NCBI RefSeq assembly: GCF_036199905.1 | Contig: NZ_CP108109.1 | Location: forward strand, 4,015,501-4,079,500 | From: Streptomyces sp. NBC_00223 | Lineage (GTDB): Bacteria; Actinomycetota; Actinomycetes; Streptomycetales; Streptomycetaceae | Length of the DNA: 64,000 nucleotides | Direction of reading: 5' to 3' | In this document: in pieces, positions 44,557-52,818 of the stretch | Numbering within the stretch: position 1 is the first letter of the stretch | Layout: every line of letters starts with the position of its first letter | Notes under the pieces: generated by a model | What the model was told of the DNA's origin: nothing | Seen by the model: only the letters and a program-made list of their open reading frames with translations | Database searches by the model: none | Made by a program: the position numbers and the translations under genes

Positions 44557-46011
44557 TCAGGTTTGGGCCATGTCGACGAAGCGGGAGTAGTGGCCCTGGA
44601 AGGCGACGGTGATCGTGGCCGTGGGGCCGTTGCGGTGCTTGGCGACGATCAGGTCGGCCTCGCCGGCGCGGGGGGACTCCTTCTCGTACGCGTCCTCGCG
44701 GTGCAGGAGGATCACCATGTCGGCGTCCTGCTCGATGGAGCCGGACTCGCGCAGGTCGGAGACCATCGGCTTCTTGTCGGTGCGCTGTTCGGGTCCTCGG
44801 TTGAGCTGGGACAGGGCGATGACCGGGACTTCGAGCTCCTTGGCGAGCAGCTTGAGGTTACGGGACATGTCCGAGACCTCCTGCTGGCGGCTCTCGGGGC
44901 GGCGGGAGCCGCCGGACTGCATCAGCTGGAGGTAGTCAATGACGACCAGCCGCAGGTCGTTGCGCTGCTTGAGGCGGCGGCACTTGGCGCGGATCTCCAT
45001 CATCGACAGGTTCGGCGAGTCGTCGATGTAGAGCGGGGCCTCGGTGACGTCGGACATCCGGCGGGCCACTTTGGTCCAGTCGTCGTCGGTCATGGTGCCC
45101 GAGCGCATGTGGTGCAGGGCGACCCTGGCCTCAGCGGAGAGCAGTCGCATCGCGATCTCGTTGCGGCCCATCTCCAGGGAGAAGATGACGCTGGGCATCT
45201 TGTGCGCGATGGAACAGGTCCGGGCGAAGTCCAGCGCGAGGGTGGACTTGCCCATCGCCGGGCGCGCCGCGATGACGATCATCTGACCGGGGTGGAGGCC
45301 GTTGGTGAGCGAGTCCAGATCGGTGAAGCCGGTGGGGACGCCCGACATCTGGCCGCTGCGCGACCCGATCGCCTCGATCTCGTCGAGCGCGCCCTCCATG
45401 ATGTCGCCGAGCGGCAGATAGTCCTCGGAGGTGCGCTGCTCGGTGACCGCGTAGATCTCGGCCTGCGCGTTGTTGACGATCTCGTCCACGTCGCCGTCGG
45501 CCGCGTATCCCATCTGCGTGATACGGGTGCCCGCCTCGACCAGGCGGCGCAGCACGGCGCGTTCGTGGACGATCTCGGCGTAGTACTCGGCGTTGGCCGC
45601 GGTGGGCACGGCGTTGACGAGGGTGTGCAGATACGGGGAGCCGCCGACGCGGGCGATCTCGCCGCGCTTGGTCAGCTCGGCCGCGGTGGTAATGGGGTCG
45701 GCCGGCTCACCGCGGGCGTAGAGGTCGAGGATCGCGGTGTAGATCGTCTCGTGCGCGGGGCGGTAGAAGTCCGCGCCCTTGAGCACCTCGACGACATCGG
45801 CGATGGCGTCCTTGGACAGCAGCATGCCGCCGAGCACGGACTGCTCGGCGTCCAGGTCCTGCGGGGGGACCCGTTCGAAGCCGCCGCCGCCCTCGGAGAA
45901 TCGGCTGCCCCCGTCGTCCTGGGAGTTCTTCTTGCGGAACGGGCTGACCGCCGTGTGCTCCTCCGGCGGAGGGCCCGCCCAGGGGTCGTCGGTGGGTTCG
46001 GGTTGGCTCAA
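44557..46011 (-). CDS. dnaB: replicative DNA helicase DnaB
   Basis: Start TTG 46011 is chosen because GGAGG lies 8 bp upstream and the product then begins (M)SQPEPTDDPW; the frame is open further upstream without coding character. The 484-residue protein has the N-terminal helical DnaB domain (VPPQDLDAEQSVLGGMLL, NAVPTAANAEYYAEIV) and the RecA-like C-domain with Walker A ARPAMGKST at 249-257, Walker B LVVIDYLQLM, and SQLNRGPEQRTDKKP. No intein or insertion interrupts it. It is the hexameric helicase loaded at oriC. DnaA-box-like sequences occur in its upstream region. Confidence 0.96.
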   Translation of the reverse strand: MSQPEPTDDPWAGPPPEEHTAVSPFRKKNSQDDGGSRFSEGGGGFERVPPQDLDAEQSVLGGMLLSKDAIADVVEVLKGADFYRPAHETIYTAILDLYARGEPADPITTAAELTKRGEIARVGGSPYLHTLVNAVPTAANAEYYAEIVHERAVLRRLVEAGTRITQMGYAADGDVDEIVNNAQAEIYAVTEQRTSEDYLPLGDIMEGALDEIEAIGSRSGQMSGVPTGFTDLDSLTNGLHPGQMIVIAARPAMGKSTLALDFARTCSIAHKMPSVIFSLEMGRNEIAMRLLSAEARVALHHMRSGTMTDDDWTKVARRMSDVTEAPLYIDDSPNLSMMEIRAKCRRLKQRNDLRLVVIDYLQLMQSGGSRRPESRQQEVSDMSRNLKLLAKELEVPVIALSQLNRGPEQRTDKKPMVSDLRESGSIEQDADMVILLHREDAYEKESPRAGEADLIVAKHRNGPTATITVAFQGHYSRFVDMAQT

Positions 46012-46168
46012 TCCCGCCACCTCCTCCCGTCCGGCCGGTGTGCCCGGACCCCGCGTGCGTGCCACTCTTTCACGGGCACGTCTCCGACAACTCAGCCGCC
46101 CGGCTTTCCTCGCGGCGCGTCGGGGGGACGGTCCACGGTAGGGGTATCGGCGACCCTGACCAAGCCAG

Positions 46169-46257
46169 TTATCCACAGGGGGTGTGGATGATGGCGCCAT
46201 ACCTGTGGAGAAGTGCCCCGAACCTGTGTACAGCCCTTGGGACAGTGCTGTGGACAA
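46169..46257. promoter_or_regulatory. cluster of DnaA-box-like sequences upstream of dnaB
   Basis: TTATCCACA at 46169-46177 (plus strand), and on the minus strand TCATCCACA at 46183-46191, TTCTCCACA at 46204-46212 and TTGTCCACA at 46249-46257. The first and last are full matches to bacterial/Streptomyces DnaA boxes. A weaker CCATCCACA lies at 46423-46431. This occupies the 427-bp gap between dnaB and the MATE gene, which is also AT-richer than average; nothing else is recognised there. Confidence 0.72.
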
Positions 46258-46438
46258 GCAGAAAATCACTCAGCCGCACCCAATCTGACCTGCGCCTTCT
46301 TCGCCGCCGACCTGTGCAGGAGAAAAACTTTTCCGCCCGGGCCAAGATCGCGACAAACAACGCGGAGGAGATCACTCTACGCAGTCAAAGGTAATGATCA
46401 GACTGCCACTTCACCTCTTACTTGTGGATGGTTAGGAT

Positions 46439-47950
46439 GTGCCTGTGAATCCGGTCGTCGAGCCCCCCGAGCAGCGGCAGCCCGCCCGCCAACCCGTATC
46501 TCCCCGGCGCCGCCACGACCGGGAGATCGTCGCTCTCGCGCTGCCCGCGTTCGGCGCCCTTGTCGCGGAGCCCCTGTTCGTGATGGTCGACAGCGCGGTT
46601 GTCGGCCACCTCGGCACCGCGCAGCTCGCCGGGCTCGGCATCGCCGCCGCCCTGCTCACCACCGGCGTGAACATCTTCATCTTCCTCGCCTACGCCACCA
46701 CCGCCGCGGTCGCCCGCCGGGTCGGCGCGGGCGATCTGTCCGGGGCGCTGCGCCAGGGCGTGGACGGCATCTGGCTCGCCCTGCTGCTCGGCGCCCTGGT
46801 CGTGGCCGCCGTCCTGCCCGGCGCGCCCGCCATGGTCGACCTCTTCGGCGCCTCCGGCACGGCGGCCCCGTACGCCACCACGTATCTGCGGATCAGCGCG
46901 CTCGGCATCCCCGCGATGCTCGTCGTCCTCGCCGCCACCGGAGTCCTGCGCGGCCTCCAGGACACCCGCACCCCGCTGTACGTGGCGGTCGCCGGATTCA
47001 GCGCGAACGCGGGTCTCAACGTGGCCCTGGTCTACGGCGCCGGTCTCGGCATCGCGGGCTCGGCCTGGGGCACGGTCATCGCGCAGAACGGCATGGCCGC
47101 GGCCTACCTCACGGTGGTGGTGCGCGGGGTCCGGCGGCACGCGGGCACCCACCCCGCGGACTCCGGCAGCGCCGACCGGACCGACTCCGGCACCCGGGCC
47201 GGCTCCGCCAGCCGGACCGGCTCCGGCAGCACAGAAAAGCCCGACACCGAAAGACCCGGCACCGGCGGCCGTGGCGACTGGTGGGCCCTGCTGCGCCCGG
47301 ACGCCGCCGGAATACGCGCCTGCGCCCGGGCCGGCGGCCCACTGCTCATCCGCACGATCAGCCTCCGGGCCGTGCTGATGATCGCCACCGCCGTCGCGGC
47401 CCGGCTCGGCGACACCGAGATCGCGGCCCACCAGATCACCCTTACCGTCTGGTCGCTACTGGCCTTCGCCCTCGACGCCATCGCCATCGCCGGGCAGGCC
47501 ATCATCGGCCGCTACCTGGGGGCCGACGACCCGGCCGGCGCCCGTGCCGCCTGCCGCCGGATGATCGAGTGGGGAGTGGCCTGCGGGGTCGTACTGGGAC
47601 TGCTCGTCGTCCTGGCCCGGCCGCTGATCGGGCCGATGTTCAGCTCCGACCCGGCCGTACAGCACGCACTGGCCTCCGCCCTGCTGATCGTCGCCGTCAC
47701 CCAGCCGGTCTCCGGGATCGTCTTCGTCCTCGACGGCGTGCTGATGGGCGCGGGCGACGGACCGTATCTGGCCTGGTCGATGCTCGTGACGCTGGCCGTC
47801 TTCGCACCCGCCGCGCTCGCCGTACCGGCCCTCGGCGCGGGCCTGACCGCCTTGTGGTGGGCGATGGGCCTCATGATGCTCACCCGGCTCGCCGCTCTGT
47901 GGCTGCGCGCCCGCTCCGGCCGCTGGGTGGTCACGGGCGCGGCCCGCTGA
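46439..47950 (+). CDS. MATE-family efflux transporter (DinF-like)
   Basis: A 503-residue protein with 12 predicted helices. HDREIVALALPAFGALVAEPLFVMVDSAVVGHL split over helices 1-2 and ATGVLRGLQDTRTPLYVAV are typical of the DinF branch of MATE exporters. The loop between helices 6 and 7 carries an unusual Ser/Gly/Asp-rich insert (DSGSADRTDSGTRAGSASRT and onward, about 45 residues). Start GTG 46439 with GGTTAGGAT upstream, or GTG 46445. By family it extrudes cationic drugs or oxidised compounds using Na+ or H+. Position between dnaB and rplI is conserved in Streptomyces. Confidence 0.9.
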   Translation: MPVNPVVEPPEQRQPARQPVSPRRRHDREIVALALPAFGALVAEPLFVMVDSAVVGHLGTAQLAGLGIAAALLTTGVNIFIFLAYATTAAVARRVGAGDLSGALRQGVDGIWLALLLGALVVAAVLPGAPAMVDLFGASGTAAPYATTYLRISALGIPAMLVVLAATGVLRGLQDTRTPLYVAVAGFSANAGLNVALVYGAGLGIAGSAWGTVIAQNGMAAAYLTVVVRGVRRHAGTHPADSGSADRTDSGTRAGSASRTGSGSTEKPDTERPGTGGRGDWWALLRPDAAGIRACARAGGPLLIRTISLRAVLMIATAVAARLGDTEIAAHQITLTVWSLLAFALDAIAIAGQAIIGRYLGADDPAGARAACRRMIEWGVACGVVLGLLVVLARPLIGPMFSSDPAVQHALASALLIVAVTQPVSGIVFVLDGVLMGAGDGPYLAWSMLVTLAVFAPAALAVPALGAGLTALWWAMGLMMLTRLAALWLRARSGRWVVTGAAR

Positions 47951-48036
47951 AACGCCGGGAAGCGCCACCGCACCCCCGTACGGCCCGGGAGCCGGACGCC
48001 CGCGGCACCCCGGCGACCGGCCCGCCCCCGTACGGC

Positions 48037-48071
48037 AAAAGGCCGGACACCCCACTACGGGATGCCCGGCC
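48037..48071 (-). terminator. Rho-independent terminator of rpsF-ssb-rpsR-rplI
   Basis: On the minus strand a GGCCGG...CCGGCC stem with an inner seven-pair stem and a five-base loop (48041-48071) is followed by TTTT (48037-48040), an intrinsic terminator 43 bp past the rplI stop. Confidence 0.85.
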
Positions 48072-48089
48072 CCTGCCGGACCACGCGAT

Positions 48090-48103
48090 GTTCCACGTGG
48101 AAC
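48090..48103. other. parS site 8 (GTTCCACGTGGAAC)
   Basis: Perfect palindrome between the terminator and the rplI stop codon. Confidence 0.9.
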
Positions 48104-48113
48104 AAATGCCGCG

Positions 48114-48563
48114 TTACGCGGCCACGACCTCCAGGTCGAGGACAGCCTCGACCTCGGAGTGCAGCCGCACCGAGACCTTGTGCGCGCCGAGCGTCTTGAT
48201 CGGCGAACCGACCTCGACCCGGCGCTTGTCCACGGCCGGGCCACCGGCGGCCTTGATCGCCGCGGCGATGTCGGCCGGGGTGATGGAGCCGAAGAGGCGG
48301 CCGGTGTCACCGGCACGCGTGCTCAGCTTCACCTTGACGCCCTGGAGCTGCGCCTTGACGGCGTTCGCGTCCTCCAGCGAGTGGATCTCGCGGATACGAC
48401 GGGCACGACGGATCTGCTCGACGTCCTTCTCGCCACCCTTGGTCCACGCGATGGCGAAGCCGCGCGGGATCAGGTAGTTGCGGGCGTAGCCCGGCTTGAC
48501 GTCGACGATGTCGCCTGCGGCGCCGAGGCCGCTGACCTCATTGGTGAGGATGATCTTGGACAT
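48114..48563 (-). CDS. rplI: 50S ribosomal protein L9
   Basis: A 149-residue L9, the normal length. The N-domain [33 protein letters not shown] is almost invariant, followed by the connecting helix and the C-domain with [16 protein letters not shown]. It binds domain V of 23S rRNA and spans the stalk base. Last gene of the rpsF-ssb-rpsR-rplI operon, 17 bp after rpsR; the terminator follows. Confidence 0.98.
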   Translation of the reverse strand: MSKIILTNEVSGLGAAGDIVDVKPGYARNYLIPRGFAIAWTKGGEKDVEQIRRARRIREIHSLEDANAVKAQLQGVKVKLSTRAGDTGRLFGSITPADIAAAIKAAGGPAVDKRRVEVGSPIKTLGAHKVSVRLHSEVEAVLDLEVVAA

Positions 48564-48580
48564 ACTTGGTCACCCTCTCC

Positions 48581-48817
48581 TTATCGAGCCGTCGAGGTGT
48601 ACGGCAGCAGCGCCATCTCACGGCTGTTCTTCACGGCCGTGGCGACGTCACGCTGGTGCTGCGTGCAGTTGCCGGTCACGCGGCGGGCACGGATCTTGCC
48701 GCGGTCGGAAATGAACTTCCGCAGCATGTTCGTGTCCTTGTAGTCCACGTACACGGTCTTGTCCTTGCAGAACGCGCAGACCTTCTTCTTCGGCTTGCGC
48801 GGGGGCGGCTTCGCCAT
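48581..48817 (-). CDS. rpsR: 30S ribosomal protein S18, zinc-ribbon type
   Basis: A 78-residue S18 with KKVCAFCKD and [11 protein letters not shown]: a CxxC pair plus a third Cys and following His, so this is the zinc-binding C+ form. Streptomyces usually also have a zinc-independent paralogue induced in zinc starvation, located elsewhere. S18 pairs with S6 on the platform of the small subunit, matching its cluster with rpsF. It lies 41 bp after ssb. Confidence 0.97.
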   Translation of the reverse strand: MAKPPPRKPKKKVCAFCKDKTVYVDYKDTNMLRKFISDRGKIRARRVTGNCTQHQRDVATAVKNSREMALLPYTSTAR

Positions 48818-48858
48818 GGTGTCTCTCCTATGCGATCAAGAAGTGGGTGAGGTCCGCC

Positions 48859-49455
48859 CTAGAAGGGCGGCTCGTCCGAGTAGCCGCCGCCGGAGGAACC
48901 GGAGCCGCCGCCCCAGCCGCCTCCACCGCCGCCTTGGCCACCACCGGCCGGCGCACTGGTCGCCCAGGGGTCGTCGGCGGGAGCACCGCCGCCGCCCGCG
49001 GGGGCACCGGAGCCGCCGCCCCAGTTGCCGCCGCCCTGGCCGCCGCCTCCGCCGTAGCCACCGCCCGGCTGACCGCCACGACCGCCGCCACCGCTTGTCT
49101 TGGTGACCTTGGCCGTCGCGCTCCGCAGGCTGGCGCCCACTTCGTCGACATCCAGTTCGTAGACCGTCCGCTTGACGCCCTCACGGTCCTCGTACGACCG
49201 CTGCTTGAGCCGGCCCTGCACGATGACGCGCATACCGCGCTGAAGCGACTCGGCGACATTCTCGGCCGCCTGCCGCCAGACCGAGCAGGTCAGGAACAGG
49301 CTCTCGCCGTCCTTCCACTCGTTGGTCTGCCGGTCGAAGGTGCGGGGAGTGGACGCGACGCGGAACTTCGCGACCGCCGCACCGGACGGGGTGAAGCGCA
49401 GCTCGGGGTCGTCGACAAGATTGCCGACAACCGTGATGACGGTCTCGCCTGCCAT
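48859..49455 (-). CDS. ssb: single-stranded DNA-binding protein
   Basis: A 198-residue SSB. OB-fold in residues 1-115 ([39 protein letters not shown]), then a long Gly-rich flexible tail with repeated GGGGWGG-like stretches and the acidic protein-interaction tip YSDEPPF at the C-terminus. It coats single strands during replication and recruits partners through the tip. Located between rpsF and rpsR with 46- and 41-bp gaps. Confidence 0.97.
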   Translation of the reverse strand: MAGETVITVVGNLVDDPELRFTPSGAAVAKFRVASTPRTFDRQTNEWKDGESLFLTCSVWRQAAENVAESLQRGMRVIVQGRLKQRSYEDREGVKRTVYELDVDEVGASLRSATAKVTKTSGGGGRGGQPGGGYGGGGGQGGGNWGGGSGAPAGGGGAPADDPWATSAPAGGGQGGGGGGWGGGSGSSGGGYSDEPPF

Positions 49456-49501
49456 GGGATGACCTCTCGGCTTGTGGCTTGCTGCTACTCGGAGTCCGGT
49501 A

Positions 49502-49792
49502 CTAGTGGAGTTCCGGACGGAGGACCTTGGTCCGCAGCACCGACTCGTTCAGATTGAGCTGACGGTCCAGCTCCTTGACGACCTCGGGAGTGGCCTTGAG
49601 GTCGACGACCGAGTAGATGCCCTCGGGCTTCTTGTTGATCTCGTAGGCGAGACGACGACGGCCCCAAGTGTCGACCTTCTCCACACTGCCGCCACCGTTG
49701 CGGATGACGGACAGGAAGGACTCGATCAGCGGGGAGACAGCGCGCTCCTCAAGATCGGGGTCGAGAATGAGCATGAGCTCGTAGTGACGCAT
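49502..49792 (-). CDS. rpsF: 30S ribosomal protein S6
   Basis: A 96-residue S6 starting [16 protein letters not shown] at ATG 49792, with AAAGGAGG 11 bp upstream. [23 protein letters not shown] is the conserved central strand pair, and the acidic C-terminal extension of Gram-negatives is absent. First gene of its operon; a small hairpin in the leader may be a target for feedback by the S6:S18 complex. Confidence 0.98.
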   Translation of the reverse strand: MRHYELMLILDPDLEERAVSPLIESFLSVIRNGGGSVEKVDTWGRRRLAYEINKKPEGIYSVVDLKATPEVVKELDRQLNLNESVLRTKVLRPELH

Positions 49793-49822
49793 AGGGGAAC
49801 CCACCTCCTTTGGACTCAGGCG

Positions 49823-49841
49823 GCCACGGCGTTTCCGTGGC
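49823..49841 (-). promoter_or_regulatory. hairpin in rpsF leader, possible S6:S18 regulatory element
   Basis: On the message a perfect GCCACGG/CCGTGGC stem with a five-base loop lies just upstream of the ribosome site, followed by CCG. Leader hairpins with CCG are used by S6:S18 for autoregulation in many bacteria; this example is only suggestive. Confidence 0.35.
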
Positions 49842-50070
49842 AGGAGGGTTTGTTTTGCGTCGCAACGGTAACGCGGGCCACTGACAACGCCCCCCGATGC
49901 CCTGGAGGGCTCTGGTACGGGGCGCGTCGGCCTGCGAAGACACCGGTGCAGAACGTACAGGCTACCCGCTCTCGTCCCTCGGGTTGAAATCCGGCCCCTT
50001 ATGGCCGCAATCTGTACACATCGGTGTGTTCGGCGCCACAACGCGCCACTACTCCGTCACGGAGGTGCCC

Positions 50071-50367
50071 ATGGCACTGCACATGGAACGAATCCCTCAC
50101 CTCACCTTCAACACCGACGGCCGGCGTCATCCACGGGAGAACACGTTCGTCGCCCTCGCCCTGGTCCTCGGCGCCGTCGCCGTCAGCACCTCGGCCTTCC
50201 ACAGCCTGCATGTGATCAGCAGCTGGACCGGGCTCGCCGGCATCCTCAGCGGCGGCTGGGGCCAGTACATCTCGGTGACCACAGCCGAGCGTTTCGCGCT
50301 GATCATCGGTCTGGGCATGGCCGCGCTCGGCTTCTACATCGGCATGGCGCACAGCGGGCTCTGGTAG
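50071..50367 (+). CDS. small two-helix membrane protein
   Basis: From ATG 50071 (GGAGGTGCCC upstream) this is a 98-residue protein with two membrane helices (TFVALALVLGAVAVSTSAFH and FALIIGLGMAALGFYIGMA) separated by a short loop SSWTGLAGILSGGWGQY. The N-terminus is polar, MALHMERIPHLTFNTDGRRH. I recognise no named family. It is divergent from rpsF (278-bp gap) and precedes the FemX-like gene by 165 bp. Confidence 0.75.
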   Translation: MALHMERIPHLTFNTDGRRHPRENTFVALALVLGAVAVSTSAFHSLHVISSWTGLAGILSGGWGQYISVTTAERFALIIGLGMAALGFYIGMAHSGLW

Positions 50368-50532
50368 CGGCGGCGCCCGCCGGCGGCAGCCTCGACACCC
50401 GCTCCGTCGGCGGCCGGGAGGCCCGGTCCGGCGGTAGCGCGACGCCTGCCCGGCAGTAGCGGCGGCGCTTGCCTCGCACAGTAGGCTTCGGGCCAGAAAA
50501 GCCCGCAGTCGTGAGCATGGGGAGCGCCCCGC

Positions 50533-51654
50533 ATGAGCCTGACCCTGAGGACCATCAGCCGCGAGCAGCACCTGGCCTACATCCAGAGCCTGCCGTCGGC
50601 GAGCCACTGCCAGGTCCCGGCATGGGCTGATGTGAAGAACGAGTGGCGGTCGGAGAACCTCGGCTGGTTCGACGACAAGAGCGGCCAGATGGTCGGCGCG
50701 GGCCTGGTTCTCTACCGTCAGATCCCCAAGGTCAAGCGCTATCTCGCGTATCTGCCCGAGGGCCCGGTGATCAACTGGTACGCGCCCAACCTGGACGAGT
50801 GGCTTCAGCCGATGCTCAAGCACCTCAAGCAGCAGGGCGCCTTCACCGTGAAGATGGGCCCTCCGGTCATCATCCGCCGCTGGGACGCGGGCGCGATCAA
50901 GGCGGGCATCGCCGATCCGGACGTCAAGCGGCTGCGGGACATCGAGGCCACCTTCGTCGAGCCGCGCGCCTTCGAGGTCGCCGACCGGCTGCGGCGGATG
51001 GGCTGGCAGCAGGGTGAGGACGGCGGCGCGGGCTTCGGCGACGTGCAGCCCCGGTACGTCTACCAGGTCCCGCTGGAGAACCGTTCGCTCGACGACATCC
51101 TCAAGAACTTCAACCAGTTGTGGCGCCGCAACATCAAGAAGGCCGAGAAGGCCGGTGTCCAGGTGGTCCAGGGCGGCTACGACGACCTGCCGGTGTGGCA
51201 GCAGCTCTACGAGGTCACCGCCCAGCGCGACCACTTCCGCCCGCGCCCGCTGTCGTACTTCCAGCGGATGTGGACCACGCTCAACTCCGAGGACCCCAAC
51301 CGGATGCGGCTGTATCTGGCCGTGCACGAGGGCGAGGCGGTCGCGGCCGCCACCATGCTCACCGTCGGCCGGCACGTCTGGTACTCCTACGGCGCCTCCG
51401 CCAACCACAAGCGCGAGGTGCGTCCTTCCAACGCGATGCAGTGGCGGATGCTGCGCGACGCGTACGCGATGGGCGCCAGCGTCTACGACCTGCGCGGCAT
51501 CAGCGACTCACTGGACGAGACGGACCATCTGTTCGGCCTGATTCAGTTCAAGGTGGGCACCGGCGGCCAGGCTGCCGAATACTTGGGCGAGTGGGACTTC
51601 CCCCTCAACAAGCTGCTCCACAAGGCTCTCGACATCTACATGTCGCGCCGCTGA
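50533..51654 (+). CDS. FemX/FemAB-like peptidoglycan aminoacyltransferase
   Basis: A 373-residue GNAT-fold aminoacyl-tRNA-dependent transferase. LTLRTISREQHLAYIQSLPSASHCQVPAWA, then QMVGAGLVLYRQIPKVKRYLAYLPEGPVI, and the second domain with EGEAVAAATMLTVGRHVWYSYGAS and GVNxRDL-like YDLRGISD are typical of the Fem family. In Streptomyces FemX adds the first glycine to the lipid II stem peptide. It begins with GGGAGCGCCCCGC before the ATG. Directly followed (36 bp) by the racemase-like gene, suggesting a shared role in cell-wall building. Confidence 0.9.
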   Translation: MSLTLRTISREQHLAYIQSLPSASHCQVPAWADVKNEWRSENLGWFDDKSGQMVGAGLVLYRQIPKVKRYLAYLPEGPVINWYAPNLDEWLQPMLKHLKQQGAFTVKMGPPVIIRRWDAGAIKAGIADPDVKRLRDIEATFVEPRAFEVADRLRRMGWQQGEDGGAGFGDVQPRYVYQVPLENRSLDDILKNFNQLWRRNIKKAEKAGVQVVQGGYDDLPVWQQLYEVTAQRDHFRPRPLSYFQRMWTTLNSEDPNRMRLYLAVHEGEAVAAATMLTVGRHVWYSYGASANHKREVRPSNAMQWRMLRDAYAMGASVYDLRGISDSLDETDHLFGLIQFKVGTGGQAAEYLGEWDFPLNKLLHKALDIYMSRR

Positions 51655-51690
51655 CCGGCCGACTCGTACTAGGAAGGTCCTGACCAGGCC

Positions 51691-52731
51691 ATGGCGCTCA
51701 CCCTGTACGTCGACACCGCGCGCTGGCGTGCCCACCAGCAGACCGTAGTCGACCAGTTCCCCGGCATCGTGCCCGTCTGCAAGGGGAACGGCTACGGCTT
51801 CGGCCATGAGCGTCTCGCCGACGAGGTGACCCGGCTGCGGGCCGACATGCTCGCCGTCGGCACGACGTACGAAGCCGAGCGGATCAAGGACTTCTTCAGC
51901 GGCGACCTGCTGGTGCTGACCCCGTACCGGCTCGGCGAGGAACCGGTGCCGCTGCCGGACCGGGCGATCCGCTCGGTGTCCTCGGTGGAGGGCGTACGGG
52001 GCCTGGTCGGCGCGCGGGTCGTCATCGAGGTGATGAGCTCCATGCGGCGGCACGGCGTCGCCGAGGACGACCTGATCAAGCTGCACACCGCGATCGACGA
52101 CATCCGGCTGGAGGGCTTCGCGATCCACCTCCCGCTGGACCGCACCGACGGCAGCGACGCCGTGGAGGAGGTCTTCGCGTGGATGGAGCGGCTGCGGGCG
52201 GCCCGGCTGCCGCTGCACACCATGTTCGTCAGCCACCTCAAGGCGACCGAACTCGGCACGCTCCGCCAGCAGTTCCCGCAGACCCGGTTCCGCGCCCGGA
52301 TCGGCACCCGGATGTGGCTCGGCGACCACGACGCGACCGAGTACCGGGGCGCGGTACTGGACGTCACCCGGATCGCGAAGGGCGAGCGGTACGGCTACCG
52401 GCAGGAGAAGGCCACCGCGGACGGTCATCTGGTGGTCGTGGCCGGCGGTACCTCGCACGGTGTGGGCCTGGAGGCGCCCAAGGCGCTGCACGGGCTGATG
52501 CCGCGGGCCAAGGGCGTGGCGCGGGCGAGCCTGGCGACCGTCAACCGCAATCTGTCGCCCTTCGTGTGGGCGGGCAAGCAGCGCTGGTTCGCCGAGCCGC
52601 CGCACATGCAGGTGTCGATCCTCTTCCTGCCGAGCGACGTGGCGCCGCCCGCGGTCGGGGACGAGCTGGTCGCTCATCTGCGGCACACCACGACGCAGTT
52701 CGACCGGCTCGTCGACCGGCAGTCGGCGTAG
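51691..52731 (+). CDS. alanine-racemase-like PLP protein
   Basis: A 346-residue protein with the fold-type III PLP barrel of alanine racemases: the PLP lysine K31 in VPVCKGNGYGFGHE, MLAVGTTYEAERI, VIEVMSSMRRHG, RIGTRMWLGDH and a C-terminal beta-domain. It is shorter than typical alanine racemase (about 370-390) and diverges in the C-domain that normally supplies the second catalytic base, so racemase activity is uncertain. Translation probably follows FemX on one transcript; AGGAAGGTCC precedes the ATG. A strong hairpin terminator follows the stop. Confidence 0.82.
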   Translation: MALTLYVDTARWRAHQQTVVDQFPGIVPVCKGNGYGFGHERLADEVTRLRADMLAVGTTYEAERIKDFFSGDLLVLTPYRLGEEPVPLPDRAIRSVSSVEGVRGLVGARVVIEVMSSMRRHGVAEDDLIKLHTAIDDIRLEGFAIHLPLDRTDGSDAVEEVFAWMERLRAARLPLHTMFVSHLKATELGTLRQQFPQTRFRARIGTRMWLGDHDATEYRGAVLDVTRIAKGERYGYRQEKATADGHLVVVAGGTSHGVGLEAPKALHGLMPRAKGVARASLATVNRNLSPFVWAGKQRWFAEPPHMQVSILFLPSDVAPPAVGDELVAHLRHTTTQFDRLVDRQSA

Positions 52732-52752
52732 CCGGTCCACGCCGAACGCCAC

Positions 52753-52784
52753 AACGGCCTCCGCCCATCAGGGCGGAGGCCGTT
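52753..52784. terminator. bidirectional 14-bp stem terminator
   Basis: AACGGCCTCCGCCC and its exact complement surround the loop ATCA, between the convergent racemase-like and GT87 genes. Confidence 0.88.
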
Positions 52785-52818
52785 CGCGTGTCGTGTGCGG
52801 GCAGGTCGTGAGGCGGGC

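Noticed and set aside
44557..46011. Intein in dnaB
   Set aside because: The Walker A and following segments are continuous and the length is normal.
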